Assembly: GCA_030609605.1 (NCBI GenBank)
Contig: JAUWBY010000042.1
Span: 1 to 13,002 of the forward strand
Length of the DNA: 13,002 nucleotides
Direction of reading: 5' to 3'
Origin: Candidatus Eiseniibacteriota bacterium
GTDB taxonomy: Bacteria; Joyebacterota; Joyebacteria; Joyebacterales; Joyebacteraceae
Made by a program: the position numbers and the translations under genes. Positions 1-7,450 of this stretch are shown piece by piece. Below the pieces are notes generated by a model. It did not search any database. It worked only from the letters and a program-made list of their open reading frames with translations, and was not told the DNA's origin. The first letter of the stretch is position 1. Each line of letters begins with the position of its first letter.

Positions 1-2
1 GA

Positions 3-563
3 GAGCTGATCGACGAGACAGTCGTTCGCCTCTCGCAGCTGCCGTCGCTTGCCGGTCTGGAGGTCCTCTCGTGGAATGAGCTGGCGCCGTTCGTAGTCAC
101 CATGGCGACCATGGTGGACTGGTTCGCCTACATCGTTCTGATCGTCGTCTTCATAGCGGCCGCGGCGAGCGTTGCGAACACGATGCTCATGTCGACATTC
201 GAGCGAACACACGAGTTCGGCATGCTGCTCTCACTGGGATGCAGCCCCGGCCGGCTCTCCGTGATGATCGCCATCGAGGCGGCCATCCTCGGACTGCTCG
301 GGGTCGCGATCGGCACAGCTCTTGGGGTCGTATTCGTCGCTGCGACATCCGAGTCCGGGCTCAACTACGCCGCTCTCGGGGGCAGTGATGAGTACGAGGT
401 CGCCTTCCAGGGGATGCAGTTCTCACTTCTCATCTATCCCAGGATCTACGCCAAGGACATCGTGATCGCCGTCTCCGCGATACTGGCTACCTCACTCGTG
501 GCCGTCGTCTGGCCCATCATGCGCATAGTCCGCCTGCGGCCCGTGGAGGCGATGAGATCATGA
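3..563 (+). CDS. ABC transporter permease, FtsX/MacB type (5' end outside window)
   Basis: This is the C-terminal part of an inner-membrane permease. The frame is open from base 3 with no stop, so the gene begins to the left of the window; an internal ATG at 102 is not the start. About 186 residues are visible. From the ATG at 102, a membrane segment covers residues 5-29 and is followed by ANTMLMSTFERTHEFGMLLS, the conserved FtsX-domain signature (small residue, N-T-M, E-R, E-F-G, L-G). Further hydrophobic segments lie near residues 57-80 and 117-141. The end, RLRPVEAMRS, matches the usual RPxEAL(R) end of MacB/LolC/LolE permeases. The stop overlaps the next permease start by ATGA (560-563), so the two are probably translationally coupled and form a heterodimer driven by the ATPase at 1804-2520. 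Family assignment is firm; the exported substrate cannot be read from sequence. Confidence 0.93.
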   Translation, partial: ELIDETVVRLSQLPSLAGLEVLSWNELAPFVVTMATMVDWFAYIVLIVVFIAAAASVANTMLMSTFERTHEFGMLLSLGCSPGRLSVMIAIEAAILGLLGVAIGTALGVVFVAATSESGLNYAALGGSDEYEVAFQGMQFSLLIYPRIYAKDIVIAVSAILATSLVAVVWPIMRIVRLRPVEAMRS

Positions 564-1801
564 GAAATCCGCTCCTCGCGAAGTTTGCGCTCCGCACGCT
601 CGGCAGAAACCCGCGCCGGACACTCATGTCCATCATCGGCGTCGGTGTCGGTTGCAGCATAGTCCTGTACATGACCGCGTTCACGCGAGGCGGGAACGAG
701 ATGAGGATAAGAGGGATCTCGGAGAGCGGTTTCGGGCACGCGAGGATCGCCCCGGCGACATGGGACAAGACCCGTGACAGCGACCTTCGCCTGGAGGACT
801 GGGAACGGGATCTCGATATCGCCAACGGCATGGCCGGAGTCAAGTTCACCGCGCCGCATTCGAGGACCACGGCGCTTCTGGCCTTCGGGACACGTGTGGC
901 GGGTGTGGAGATGCTGGGTGTCGATCCGAGCAGTGAGAAGAACATCAGCCGTCTCATCAGAGTGCTGAGCGAGGGGCGCTATCTCGAGCGCGAGGATGAG
1001 GGAGCCGTCGTCATAGGAACGGCCATCGCCGAGCGCCTCGAAGTGGAGCTGGACGACGATCTCTTCATTACGATTGCCGGTGCGGGCGGTGAGATGAAGT
1101 ACGCCATGCTTCGCATCATCGGCATCATCAGTACCGGAAGTCGCACTATCGACTCCACCATCTGCCACGTGACACTTGCAGAGATGGAGCGGCTGACCGA
1201 ATACCCGGGGGCCGGGGAGATCACGATCGTCTTCAATGATCCATCGTACATTGATGCGCTGACGATCCGGCTGGGGGAGCTTCTGGAGGGGCCCGACCCC
1301 GCCATATCCTGGAAGGTCGTCGTTCCTTCGCAGGGCGGAGACATGGGGAGCGATACGGTCTTCATGAATATCCTTGTCGGTGTCGTCATCGTCGTGGCTG
1401 TGCTTGGTGTCGCCAGCGCTCAGCTCACCGCCATACTCGAGCGAAAACGTGAATTCGCCGTTCTTATTGCGCTCGGTATGAAGGGAGGTCAGATCGTTCG
1501 CCTAATCCTGATCGAGGCAGTGGCGATGGGTGTGCTTGGGGGCGCCGCCGGACTGGTCATAGGTCTCCCCTTCATCTATCCGGCTGCCACAAAGGGATAC
1601 AACTTCGCCGACATGATGGGGGGGGACTTCGTCGCGGAGGGTGTGCTCTTCGACCCCATCGTGTATGCCGACATGGGCATGTGGTTGATTCCGCTGGCAT
1701 TCGCGGTCGCGCTCTTCTCGACGCTTGTGGCGGGACTCTATCCCGCATGGTACGCCCTTCGCACGAATCCGACTTCCGCACTGAGTCTCAGGGAGGCGTA
1801 G
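560..1801 (+). CDS. ABC transporter permease, MacB/LolC-E type with periplasmic domain
   Basis: A complete 413-residue inner-membrane permease. It has the four-helix layout of MacB/LolCE-type exporters (type VII ABC fold). TM1 is near residues 21-42 after the typical RNPRRTL motif. A periplasmic MacB-PCD-like domain of about 220 residues (45-265) contains GVDPSSE and VVIGTAIAERLEV. Three helices follow near 268-292, 312-340 and 373-397. The FtsX signature is ASAQLTAILERKREFAVLIA at 285-304 (E-R-K-R-E-F, then LGMK), and the protein ends in NPTSALSLREA. The start overlaps the preceding stop by 4 bp, with GGAGG at 545-549. The ATPase begins 2 nt after the stop. Such pairs use mechanotransmission to move lipoproteins, peptides or drugs from the outer leaflet or periplasm rather than through a channel. 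Two different permeases plus a separate ATPase looks more like LolCDE than single-chain MacB, but true LolC/LolE identity is not shown. Confidence 0.95.
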   Translation: MRNPLLAKFALRTLGRNPRRTLMSIIGVGVGCSIVLYMTAFTRGGNEMRIRGISESGFGHARIAPATWDKTRDSDLRLEDWERDLDIANGMAGVKFTAPHSRTTALLAFGTRVAGVEMLGVDPSSEKNISRLIRVLSEGRYLEREDEGAVVIGTAIAERLEVELDDDLFITIAGAGGEMKYAMLRIIGIISTGSRTIDSTICHVTLAEMERLTEYPGAGEITIVFNDPSYIDALTIRLGELLEGPDPAISWKVVVPSQGGDMGSDTVFMNILVGVVIVVAVLGVASAQLTAILERKREFAVLIALGMKGGQIVRLILIEAVAMGVLGGAAGLVIGLPFIYPAATKGYNFADMMGGDFVAEGVLFDPIVYADMGMWLIPLAFAVALFSTLVAGLYPAWYALRTNPTSALSLREA

Positions 1802-1803
1802 CG

Positions 1804-2520
1804 ATGAATACAAACCTCGTGGATGTGAGAGGCGTCACGAAGGACTTTGACAATGGGAAGATCACCGTCAATGCTCTGAGGGGGCTCGATCTGGCCATCC
1901 ACGAGGGCGACTTCCTCGCCATCGTCGGCCCGAGCGGAAGCGGCAAGACGACGCTCCTCAATCTCATCGGCGCGTTGGACATCCCCACGAGTGGGGACGT
2001 GCACTTATTCGGTCACGACCTGACGGCCATGAGCCGGAAACGACGCGCCGGACTCCGTCTCACGTCGCTCGGGTTTGTCTTTCAGGCATACAATCTGATT
2101 CCCGTACTCACGGCTCTCGAGAACGTGAAGTTCGTTCTTGAACTTCAGGGCGTGGATGGTGGAAGGCACGAGCGGGCGATGTCAACACTGGAGGATCTCT
2201 CGCTCGGGGAGCTAGCGAATCGACGTCCCAACGAGATGTCAGGTGGACAGCAGCAACGCGTTGCCGTCGCCCGCGCTATCGTCTCGCGACCGCGGCTGGT
2301 TCTGGCAGACGAACCGACGGCGAACCTGGACAGCGAGAACTCGGAAGCGCTACTCATTATGATGAGGGAGCTCAGGGACGAGCACGGTATGACGTTTGTC
2401 TTCTCGACCCACGATCCACTCGTGATGGCGCACGCGACCCGTGTCGTAACTCTCCTGGACGGCAGAGTCGTGAGTGACGAAGTGAAGAACGCAGGGGAAG
2501 CAGCCGGGGGTGCCAATTGA
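1804..2520 (+). CDS. ABC transporter ATP-binding protein, LolD/MacB family
   Basis: A 238-residue cytoplasmic ATPase powering the two permeases just upstream. All ABC motifs are intact: Walker A GPSGSGKTT at 42-50, Q-loop Q94 in FVFQAYNLIPVLTALENV, signature MSGGQQQR at 145-152 (Met in place of the usual Leu), Walker B LVLADE at 165-170, D-loop ANLD at 173-176, and H-loop H203 in STHD. The FQxxNLxPxLTxxENV string and DEPTxNLDS are typical of the LolD/MacB/FtsE group. The start chosen is ATG 1804, 2 nt after the permease stop with GGGAGG at 1791-1796. An in-frame ATG at 1681 would add 41 residues read from inside the permease gene and is rejected. The last bases (TTGA, 2517-2520) double as the start of the beta-barrel gene. 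Subfamily is confident; lolD as a name is not, because the substrate is unknown. Confidence 0.97.
   Translation: MNTNLVDVRGVTKDFDNGKITVNALRGLDLAIHEGDFLAIVGPSGSGKTTLLNLIGALDIPTSGDVHLFGHDLTAMSRKRRAGLRLTSLGFVFQAYNLIPVLTALENVKFVLELQGVDGGRHERAMSTLEDLSLGELANRRPNEMSGGQQQRVAVARAIVSRPRLVLADEPTANLDSENSEALLIMMRELRDEHGMTFVFSTHDPLVMAHATRVVTLLDGRVVSDEVKNAGEAAGGAN
2506..2512 (+). promoter_or_regulatory. Ribosome-binding site for the TTG-started barrel gene
   Basis: GGGGGTG lies inside the 3' end of the ATPase gene, six bases (from the last G of the G-run) before TTG 2517. It supports the TTG start, which gives a proper signal peptide. The next in-frame ATG (2562) would cut that peptide in half. Confidence 0.6.
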
Positions 2521-3794
2521 TTCTCAGAAGAGCTCTCCTGGGACTCGCTGTCGCCACGGTCATGCTGGCTCCGCTATCTACCGCGGGAGCGTTCGAGCTC
2601 TGGTCGAGTGAAACGGGCGAGCGCTACTGCGATCTCGACACGTCCATCAAATGGACCACTCTTCTGTCCCACGCACCAGAGAATCCTATGCTCTATCCGG
2701 AGCGATGGAGTTCGACATCGCTCTGGCGACTGAGGGCGACGCTCAGGGCGCGGCCGGCCAAGTGGTTGGGCGTCGGCGTGGCATATGAGCAGAGGGCACG
2801 ATTGGTCTCCGAGGACGCCGGGGCTGCAGGTGGGATGTGGGTGTTCGCGGAGAGCGGAGATGCTCCGTACAGGATCCGGCAGATCGATGAATCGATCGTG
2901 GAGATCGGCGACTCGTTCTCCTACAGGCATGAGCTTGACCGGGCGTATGCAGCAGTGTCTCTCGGCGAAGCTCAAGTCACGATCGGACGGCAGGCCGTCG
3001 GCTGGGGGAGAGGCGTTCTCTTCGGGGCCGTTGATATCTTCGCGCCGTTCTCTCCGCTCGAGAGCGACCGCGAGTGGAGGCGCGGAATCGACGCCGTTCG
3101 CGCAACCGTCCCGCTCACTGATCTCATCTCCGTAGATGTGGTGGCAGCCCTCGGCGAGTCCCTCGATGCCTCGTCGTTCGTTGGCCGCGTAACCGCGTAC
3201 GCCGGCAGCGTCGACGGTGAGATCATCTTCGGCAAGCGCTACGAGGACTATCTCTACGCCGTGACCGCATCGCTTCCCGTGTTCGATACCGAGGTCCATG
3301 GTGAGTTCGCCGTCTTCCAGACTCCCGATGCGTACCACGGAGGTGGTGATCTGGGCTCTGAAGATCGCGTCGTCAAAGCGGTCGTCGGAGGATCGTACAG
3401 CCTGGATGTGGGTGACGGACTCTACCTGATGGGCGAATACCACTACTCCGGATTCGGCGTGGACAGGATCGAGGATCTGGTCACTCACCTGCTGGATCCG
3501 GGTGTCTTCGAGCGCTATATGCGCGGGGATGTGCAGATTCTCGGCAAGCACGCCGTGGCTCTTCAGGCCACGTACGGTCTCGGAGGCACGCTGTCAGCGA
3601 GCTGCTCGTGGATAGCCGGTCTGGACGGCTCCGGCGTCATCAATCCTTCGAGCACATGGGTCTTTTCCGACAACGTGAGTCTTCTTGCGTCGGCCTATTT
3701 CCCGTACGGAGCCTTGTCGGACGGCATGACGCTCAAGAGCGAGTACGGCTGGTTACCGGCGAGCGTGCTGGCCCAGATCAACTTCTACTACTGA
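2517..3794 (+). CDS. Outer-membrane beta-barrel protein linked to the ABC exporter
   Basis: A 425-residue protein starting at TTG 2517, overlapping the ATPase stop as TTGA. Residues 1-25 form a classical Sec signal peptide (Arg-Arg, a hydrophobic core, then STAGA before FELW). The mature part alternates polar and aromatic/hydrophobic residues as in transmembrane beta-strands and ends in LAQINFYY, a terminal aromatic residue as recognised by the BAM machinery. The conserved-looking block GRQAVGWGRG (157-166), DIFAPFSP (173-180) and RRGIDAVR (188-195) resembles a pattern I recall in DUF1302/alginate-export-like outer-membrane proteins encoded beside MacB-type or RND exporters; this recollection was not checked by a search. 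The coupling to the ATPase suggests it is the outer-membrane partner or acceptor of the exported substrate. It is not a lipoprotein: C38 is not in a lipobox. Barrel nature is well supported; a specific function is inference. Confidence 0.82.
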   Translation: MILRRALLGLAVATVMLAPLSTAGAFELWSSETGERYCDLDTSIKWTTLLSHAPENPMLYPERWSSTSLWRLRATLRARPAKWLGVGVAYEQRARLVSEDAGAAGGMWVFAESGDAPYRIRQIDESIVEIGDSFSYRHELDRAYAAVSLGEAQVTIGRQAVGWGRGVLFGAVDIFAPFSPLESDREWRRGIDAVRATVPLTDLISVDVVAALGESLDASSFVGRVTAYAGSVDGEIIFGKRYEDYLYAVTASLPVFDTEVHGEFAVFQTPDAYHGGGDLGSEDRVVKAVVGGSYSLDVGDGLYLMGEYHYSGFGVDRIEDLVTHLLDPGVFERYMRGDVQILGKHAVALQATYGLGGTLSASCSWIAGLDGSGVINPSSTWVFSDNVSLLASAYFPYGALSDGMTLKSEYGWLPASVLAQINFYY

Positions 3795-3832
3795 TGCGGT
3801 GGCATTGCCGCGCAGAGACCACGGAGCCTAGC

Positions 3833-4951
3833 ATGACTCGCAGACTGCCGATTCCCGTACTAGTCGTGACGCTCGTATCCCTCTGCCCGCATCTCGGAGT
3901 TGCATCAGAAACCGACTACACGTTTCCCGCGCCTGATCTGGACCGTCTTCCCGAGACCTACATTTGCTATATGGCCGCATCCCCCCGTGTCATCGACGGG
4001 CGGTTGGATGAGGAGAACTGGCAGGCCACGACCTGGACGGATGAGTTCGTGGACATAGAGGGGGAAGCGAAGCCGTCTCCACGCTTCGCTACCAGGGTGG
4101 CCATGCTCTGGGACGATGACTACCTCTATATTGGAGCGAAGATGGAAGAGCCCGACGTATGGGCGACGCTCCGCGAGCGCGATTCGGTCATCTTCCACGA
4201 CAACGATTTCGAGGTGTTCATCGACCCCGATGGAGACACGCACGAGTACTATGAGCTTGAGATCAATGCGCTCGGCACTGAGTGGGATCTCCTTCTGACG
4301 AAGCCCTACCGGGATGACGGCACCGCCGTCAATTCGTGGGACATCAAGGGGCTTCTGACCGGAGTGCACGTGGATGGCACGTTGAACGAGCCCGGTGATG
4401 TGGATGTCGGGTGGTCGGTGGAGATGGCCATTCCGTGGGACGTCCTCGAGGAGTGCGCTCGCAAGGCCACGGTACCGCAACCCGGCGAGCAATGGCGATT
4501 CAACTTCTCGCGCGTCGAGTGGCGCACCGAGGTCTTGGGCGGCAAGTATGTGAAGCTCACGGATCCCGAGACCGGAAAGCCGCTGCCCGAGGACAACTGG
4601 GTCTGGTCTCCTCAGGGCTTGATAGCGATGCACTATCCGGAGATGTGGGGGTTCGTGCAGTTCTCGGATTTGAAGCCGGGTGAGGGATGGGACAGGTACT
4701 TCCGCCACCCCGAGGACGAAGCCAAGCTCGCCTTGATGAAGCTCTACTACGCGGAAAGGACGTACTTCCGAAGGCACGGACGCTTCTCTGACGATGTCGG
4801 CGAACTTGATCTCGCGGAGGCTCCCGTGGAGGGTGTGACCTGGCCGCCGATCATTGCCCTGACGCCCCGCATGTTTGAGGCCTCTGTTACTGTCTCCACC
4901 GGGACAACCGTGTCGCTCACCCAGGACGGCCACCTCAGGATCTCGAAATGA
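3833..4951 (+). CDS. Secreted carbohydrate-binding family 9-like (CBM9-like) protein
   Basis: A 372-residue exported protein. The start chosen is ATG 3833, which gives a clean signal peptide (MTRR, hydrophobic core 5-17, cleavage near VAS|ET at 25) and has GGAG at 3823-3826, six bases upstream. An in-frame ATG at 3794 overlapping the barrel stop (TGATG) is a possible coupled alternative but would put 13 polar residues before the signal. Residues 48-278 form a CBM9-like domain: PRVIDGRLDEENW (51-63), VAMLWDDDYLYIGAKMEEP (89-107), FEVFIDPDGDTHEYYELEIN (126-145), WSVEMAIPW (194-202), W-RFNFSRVEW (221-230) and WSPQGLIAMHYPEMWGFVQF (258-277). In this family these strands bind sugar chain ends, often with calcium. 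A C-terminal extension (about 290-372) contains YYAERTYFRRHGRF. It overlaps the symporter gene by ATGA, suggesting they act on the same glycan. No catalytic residues are evident, so it probably binds rather than cuts. Confidence 0.88.
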   Translation: MTRRLPIPVLVVTLVSLCPHLGVASETDYTFPAPDLDRLPETYICYMAASPRVIDGRLDEENWQATTWTDEFVDIEGEAKPSPRFATRVAMLWDDDYLYIGAKMEEPDVWATLRERDSVIFHDNDFEVFIDPDGDTHEYYELEINALGTEWDLLLTKPYRDDGTAVNSWDIKGLLTGVHVDGTLNEPGDVDVGWSVEMAIPWDVLEECARKATVPQPGEQWRFNFSRVEWRTEVLGGKYVKLTDPETGKPLPEDNWVWSPQGLIAMHYPEMWGFVQFSDLKPGEGWDRYFRHPEDEAKLALMKLYYAERTYFRRHGRFSDDVGELDLAEAPVEGVTWPPIIALTPRMFEASVTVSTGTTVSLTQDGHLRISK

Positions 4952-6951
4952 ACATGGCGCCCATCGATTGGGGGATAGTGCTCGCTGTCCTCGGCGTGAT
5001 GGTGTTCGGCGTTCTTCTGAGCCGGACGCACATGAAGAGCGTGGCCGATTTCCTCTCCGCAGGGCGCACGGCCGGTAGGTACGCGATCAGCATCGCGGCT
5101 GGAATCGCCGGTCTCGGCGCCATCACGATCGTGGGACTCCTGGAGATGAACTACGTCGCCGGATTCTCGATGACGTGGTGGGGGTTCACGCTGAGCGTCG
5201 TCATCCTGATCATCACTGTCTCCGGATGGGTGGTCTATCGATTCCGCCAGACGCGGGCACTGACGCTGGCGCAGTTCTTCGAGGCTCGGTACAGCAGGAA
5301 ATTCCGCATCTTCGCCGGCCTCATCGCGTTCCTCTCCGGTCTTATCAATTTCGGGATCTTCCCGGCGGTCGGCGCCAGGTTCTTCATCTACTTCTGCGGA
5401 CTCCCGCCCGAGCTTGCGATTCTCGGGCTGACCGTGCCGATCTACCCGGTCGTGATGCTGGTCCTTCTGGGAATCGCCCTCTTCTTTGTCTTCTCGGGCG
5501 GACAGGTGGCGGTCATCATCACCGATTTCGCGCAGGGCATCTTCGTCAATGTGATCTTCATCATCATCGTGCTCTACCTCTACTCGCAGGTCGACTGGAC
5601 CCAGGTGGTAGAAGCCCTGTCGATGGCGCCGGAACAGGCGTCTCTCATCAATCCGTTCAAGACGAGCCACATCGAGGACTTCAATCTCTGGTACTTCCTG
5701 ATAGGCATCGTCGGTGTCGTCTACGGAGCCCTGTCCTGGCAGGGGACCCAAGGATACAACAGCTCGGCGAAGAGCGCGCACGAGGCCAAGATGGCCGGCG
5801 TGCTCGGCAACTGGAAGGGCTTTCCGCAGGGCCTCTTCATCCTGTTCGTGCCCATCATCATCTACACGGTGATGCACCACCCGGACTTCTCAGCGATCGC
5901 GACGAGCGTCGAGGGAATCGTCGCCGGAGCCGGAACCGAGGCGGTACAGAGTCAGCTCAGAGGTCCCATCGTGCTGACGATGCTTCTGCCAGTCGGACTC
6001 ATGGGTGCGTTCGCAGCCGTCATGCTCGCCGCCTTCATAAGCACTCACGACACGTATCTCCATTCCTGGGGGAGCATCTTCATCCAGGACGTGCTGATAC
6101 CGCTTCGCAAGAAGCCGCTCAACCCTTCCCAGCACATACTTGCCTTGAAACTCTCCATTCTGGGTGTCGCCGTCTTTATCTTCTTTTTCAGTCTGCTCTT
6201 CCAGCAGAGCGAGTACATCTTCCTCTTCTTCGCGATCACCGGGGCGATCTTCGCGGGAGGGTCGGGCGCCGTTATCATAGGAGGCCTCTACTGGAAACGA
6301 GGAACGGCGCCGGCGGCGTGGAGCGCGCTCATCACGGGTTCGGGGATCGCAGTGGGTGGGATTCTCATTCATCGTCTCCCGGCGGAGCTCTTCGAGAGCG
6401 CGCCTGAACTCACGTCGCGGATCGCCGAGATGTGGTGGACGCTCGGCCATTGGCTCTACAACATCAACGGCCAGCAGTACTGGGCCGTTGCGATGGGCGC
6501 TTCGGCGCTCATCTACGTTCTCGTGTCTCTGCTGGGCCGGACACCGCCGCGCGATCTTGACCGCGCCCTTCATCGTGGGAAGTACGCTGTCGTGGGTGAG
6601 ATGGAGATCGTGGATGCTCTGCCGTCCAGGGGATGGAAGATGTTGGGGATGGGGAAGGAGTTCACGCGCGGCGACAAGGTGATCTATCTTGCAACCTACG
6701 CACACACAGCGATCTGGATCACCATCTTTGTTGTTGGAACAGTCTACAATCTGCACCACGAGGTCGCGGACGAGCGCTGGGCGAGCTTCTGGAAGGTCTA
6801 TTTCTACATACAGGTGACCATCTCGATCTTCGTGATGATCTGGTTCTCGATCGGGGGGTTCCGTGACATCGCTGCAATGCTCAGGCGGCTGCGCGTTATG
6901 AAGAGGGACGCGATGGACGATGGTACGGTGCTAGATGAGAACGAGAGATAG
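4948..6951 (+). CDS. Sodium:solute symporter (SSS family), probable sugar importer
   Basis: A 667-residue polytopic inner-membrane protein with about 14-15 hydrophobic segments. SSS-family landmarks are SVADFLSAGRTAGRY near 31-44, AGIAGLGAITIVGLLEMNYVAG (51-72), the GGQVAVIITDFAQG stretch (184-197), STHDTYLHSWGSIFIQDV (365-382) and GAIFAGGSGAVIIGGLYWKRGTAPAAWSALITG (432-464). After the LeuT-fold core there is a polar cytoplasmic stretch (about 535-575, including RALHRGKYAVVGEMEI) and two more hydrophobic segments near 590-608 and 620-645; sugar-type SSS members of this length often have such an extension. ATG 4948 overlaps the preceding stop (ATGA), with AGGA at 4937-4940; ATG 4954 is a possible alternative. 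It would use the sodium gradient to import a small solute. The neighbouring GH130 and GH38 genes suggest a mannose-containing sugar, but specificity is inferred only from context. Confidence 0.95.
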   Translation: MNMAPIDWGIVLAVLGVMVFGVLLSRTHMKSVADFLSAGRTAGRYAISIAAGIAGLGAITIVGLLEMNYVAGFSMTWWGFTLSVVILIITVSGWVVYRFRQTRALTLAQFFEARYSRKFRIFAGLIAFLSGLINFGIFPAVGARFFIYFCGLPPELAILGLTVPIYPVVMLVLLGIALFFVFSGGQVAVIITDFAQGIFVNVIFIIIVLYLYSQVDWTQVVEALSMAPEQASLINPFKTSHIEDFNLWYFLIGIVGVVYGALSWQGTQGYNSSAKSAHEAKMAGVLGNWKGFPQGLFILFVPIIIYTVMHHPDFSAIATSVEGIVAGAGTEAVQSQLRGPIVLTMLLPVGLMGAFAAVMLAAFISTHDTYLHSWGSIFIQDVLIPLRKKPLNPSQHILALKLSILGVAVFIFFFSLLFQQSEYIFLFFAITGAIFAGGSGAVIIGGLYWKRGTAPAAWSALITGSGIAVGGILIHRLPAELFESAPELTSRIAEMWWTLGHWLYNINGQQYWAVAMGASALIYVLVSLLGRTPPRDLDRALHRGKYAVVGEMEIVDALPSRGWKMLGMGKEFTRGDKVIYLATYAHTAIWITIFVVGTVYNLHHEVADERWASFWKVYFYIQVTISIFVMIWFSIGGFRDIAAMLRRLRVMKRDAMDDGTVLDENER

Positions 6952-6954
6952 GAG
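6951..6954 (+). promoter_or_regulatory. Ribosome-binding site favouring the GTG start of the GH130 gene
   Basis: GGAG at the symporter stop codon, seven bases before GTG 6962. This makes GTG 6962 (MIFNRHPGNPILT...) a better start than the in-frame ATG at 6935, which lies inside the symporter gene and adds nine charged residues not expected in GH130 proteins. Confidence 0.6.
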
Positions 6955-6961
6955 AAAAGGC

Positions 6962-7450
6962 GTGATCTTCAATCGTCACCCCGGGAACCCCATTCTGACC
7001 CGCGCAGACATACCGGATGTTCCGCCCACAATCATTGATGCGACATCGGTGTTCAATCCCGGTGCTGTCAAGCACGACGGGCGATACCTTCTCCTGCTCC
7101 GCGTTCAGACACGTGGACGGGAGACGCACATGATGCTGGCCGAGAGCAGCGACGGCGTACGGTTCGATGTGCGGCCCCGGGTGATTCCGGTGGACGGCCT
7201 TGAGCACTTGGGTAGGCGCATCCACCACATCTATGACCCCAGGGTCACGAGGCTCGAGGGCGCCTTCTTTGTGATGTTCGCGGCCGATACCGACAAGGGA
7301 TGCCGAATCGGACTCGCGAGAACGGATGATTTCGAACGGCTTGAGTTGGTTGGATTGGATGATGACTACGAGGGACCCGCCGGCGGCGGTAGGAAGTCGG
7401 GTGGCGACGTGCGAAACGGAGTTCTTTTCCCCGAACGTCAAACAGCTTGA
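6962..7450 (+). pseudogene. GH130 glycoside phosphorylase-type enzyme, N-terminal fragment (frame broken)
   Basis: The first 162 codons of a GH130 five-bladed beta-propeller enzyme, ending at a premature TGA. GH130 enzymes phosphorolyse (some hydrolyse) beta-mannosides such as Man-beta-1,4-Glc or Man-beta-1,4-GlcNAc. Landmarks are NPILTRADIP (9-18), VFNPGAVKHDGRYLLLLRVQ (30-49), HHIYDPRVTRLEG (88-100) with the conserved Asp of the YDPR motif (D92, the expected proton donor), FAADTDKGCRIGLARTDDFE (106-125) and DVRNGVLFPE (149-158), whose Arg-Asn is expected near the phosphate site. Right after LFPE the frame runs into RQTA and a stop, while the rest of the family sequence resumes one frame over (7433 onward). 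A Gly-rich stretch at 138-148 before DVRNG also looks longer than I remember for the family. No signal peptide, so cytoplasmic. The ATG at 6935 is a less likely start. Family is sure; the exact substrate is not. Confidence 0.85.

Noticed and set aside
2574..4933. Minus-strand open frames of 325 and 342 codons opposite the barrel and CBM9 genes
   Set aside because: Both are antisense shadows; the plus-strand proteins have signal peptides and family motifs.
4747..5880. A 377-codon open frame on the minus strand
   Set aside because: Antisense to the CBM9 end and symporter; extremely Asp/Glu/His/Arg-rich with no motif. The plus-strand reading has clear family signatures.
5175..6407. A 410-codon open frame on the plus strand inside the symporter gene
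   Set aside because: It lies entirely within the symporter, and its translation is Arg/His/Pro-rich without domains, a frame shadow in GC-rich DNA.
6935..6961. ATG 6935 as the GH130 start
   Set aside because: It overlaps the symporter end, adds nine highly charged residues, and lacks a Shine-Dalgarno as good as the GGAG serving GTG 6962.
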